A stretch of 31,804 nucleotides of DNA from Bradyrhizobiaceae bacterium (GTDB lineage Bacteria > Pseudomonadota > Alphaproteobacteria > Rhizobiales > Hyphomicrobiaceae): NCBI GenBank assembly GCA_947475855.1, contig CANJPN010000004.1, positions 1 to 31,804 on the forward strand, written 5' to 3'. Within the stretch, counting starts at the first letter, position 1. The number at the start of each line of letters is the position of its first letter. Shown here in pieces: positions 31,170 through 31,804 of this stretch. The notes under the pieces are model-generated. The model worked only from the letters and a program-made list of their open reading frames with translations. It did not search any database and had not been told where the DNA came from. The position numbers and the translations under genes are program-made.

Positions 31170-31804
31170 ATGGCGAAGCTCGATCCCGCTACCGCAATCG
31201 CGATTTTCCTGCTCACGGCGGGCGGCCTGGCGCTCGCGATCTTGAGCGATGGCTACACGCCATTCATTCTCGCGATGGTCGCGTTGACCACGATCACCGG
31301 CGTCGGTCTAAACGTGCTGTTGGGCCTTACGGGACAGGTCTCGTTCGGTCACGTCGGCTTCTATTCGATCGGCGCCTATGCCGTCGGCGTTCTGACGCTG
31401 AAGGGAATTGCGTTTCCGATCGCCATCGTATTCGCCGGTGGCCTAGCGGGTCTCGTCGGCGCGCTGTTCGCACTGCCGGCACTGCGTGTCACAGGTCCTT
31501 ATCTCGCGATGATGACCATCGCGTTCGGCTTCCTCGTCGAGCACGGCACGATCGAATGGCGCTCGGTGACGGGCGGCCATAACGGCCTGATGGGAATTCC
31601 CCAGCCTGCCCTGACGTCGTCGATCAATGGCGAGAGGGCGATGGCATTGATCGCGGTCGTCGTTGCGGCGATCAGTCTGCTGCTGTTCGATATTCTCAAT
31701 CGCGGCACCTGGGGCCGTTCGATGATTGCCGTCCGGGACTCGGAAACAGCGGCAAGTGGGATCGGCTTGAAGCCGGTTGTCGTGAAGACAGCCGCGTTTG
31801 CGAT
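31170..31804 (+). CDS. livM: Liv-type ABC transporter permease, N-terminal part (cut by window edge)
   Basis: The frame opens with ATG at 31170, two bases after the livH stop, and runs to the window end with no stop, giving about 211 codons. The translation begins MAKLDPATAIAIFLLTAGG and contains GLNVLLGLTGQVSFGHVGF followed by YSIGAYAVGVL, the diagnostic LivM motif, then ALRVTGPYLAMMTIAFGFLVE and TGGHNGLMGIP. The protein is usually 300-350 residues, so about a third lies outside. The ATPases LivG and LivF would be expected just beyond the window. Confidence 0.93.
   Translation, partial: MAKLDPATAIAIFLLTAGGLALAILSDGYTPFILAMVALTTITGVGLNVLLGLTGQVSFGHVGFYSIGAYAVGVLTLKGIAFPIAIVFAGGLAGLVGALFALPALRVTGPYLAMMTIAFGFLVEHGTIEWRSVTGGHNGLMGIPQPALTSSINGERAMALIAVVVAAISLLLFDILNRGTWGRSMIAVRDSETAASGIGLKPVVVKTAAFA

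Noticed and set aside
1..31804. CRISPR arrays, tRNA/rRNA genes, insertion sequences, integrase or attachment sites
   Set aside because: No regularly spaced repeats, cloverleaf genes, transposase motifs or terminal inverted repeats were noticed on either strand. A dedicated scan was not possible.

Overview
The window looks like chromosomal DNA of a GC-rich alphaproteobacterium, probably of the Hyphomicrobiales (Bradyrhizobium/Rhodoplanes-like). The grounds are the strong third-position GC bias, a type-2 ArgC start at the left edge, many periplasmic receptors of the NMT1/SsuA, peptide-binding and Liv types, and the density of Rieske, UbiD, amidase and ABC genes. No rRNA, tRNA, phage gene, insertion sequence or CRISPR array was seen. 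The species placement is inference.

Layout. (1) 1-167: start of argC, minus strand, cut by the window edge. (2) 390-6799, all minus: a UbiD-type decarboxylase, then an NMT1/SsuA-type ABC transporter (permease, receptor, ATPase), a DUF1989 protein and a VanA-type Rieske oxygenase. (3) 6800-7438: regulatory DNA with an IclR-like palindrome and a decayed, frameshifted TctC-like receptor remnant. (4) 7439-16693, minus: a nine-gene operon, read from right to left: receptor 2, SDR, hydantoinase/allantoinase-like amidohydrolase, ATPase, permease, receptor 1, AtzB/TrzN-type amidohydrolase, AtzG-like small subunit, AtzE-like amidase. A LysR regulator (16862-17761) is divergent from it. (5) 17771-19467, minus: a LOG-family nucleotide phosphoribohydrolase and a cyanuric acid amidohydrolase/barbiturase-family protein (AtzD-like). 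(6) 19576-28300, plus: an unusual M20-family protein, a complete peptide-type ABC importer with a fused double ATPase, and allophanate hydrolase AtzF. (7) 28287-28721, minus: a small NTF2/SnoaL-like protein convergent with atzF. (8) 29019-31804, plus: a Liv-type ABC importer (receptor, LivH, partial LivM), with a good intrinsic terminator/attenuator after the receptor.

How the genes fit together. Homologues of AtzD, AtzG, AtzE and AtzF, which take cyanuric acid to ammonia and CO2 in Pseudomonas sp. ADP, are all present. They are split among three transcription units and mixed with two further ring or amide hydrolases, an SDR, a LOG nucleosidase and several importers. The catalytic Lys/Ser residues of AtzE and AtzF and the Ser-Lys pairs of AtzD are visible. 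The region therefore reads as a nitrogen-scavenging island for cyclic ureas/imides (cyanurate, barbiturate, hydantoin or a related heterocycle) that converges on allophanate. A GG-N10-GC sigma-54-like promoter precedes the importer-atzF operon, which fits nitrogen control. The true substrate cannot be decided from sequence. The UbiD/Rieske/DUF1989 operon may be a second catabolic module for a carboxylated aromatic or N-containing substrate.
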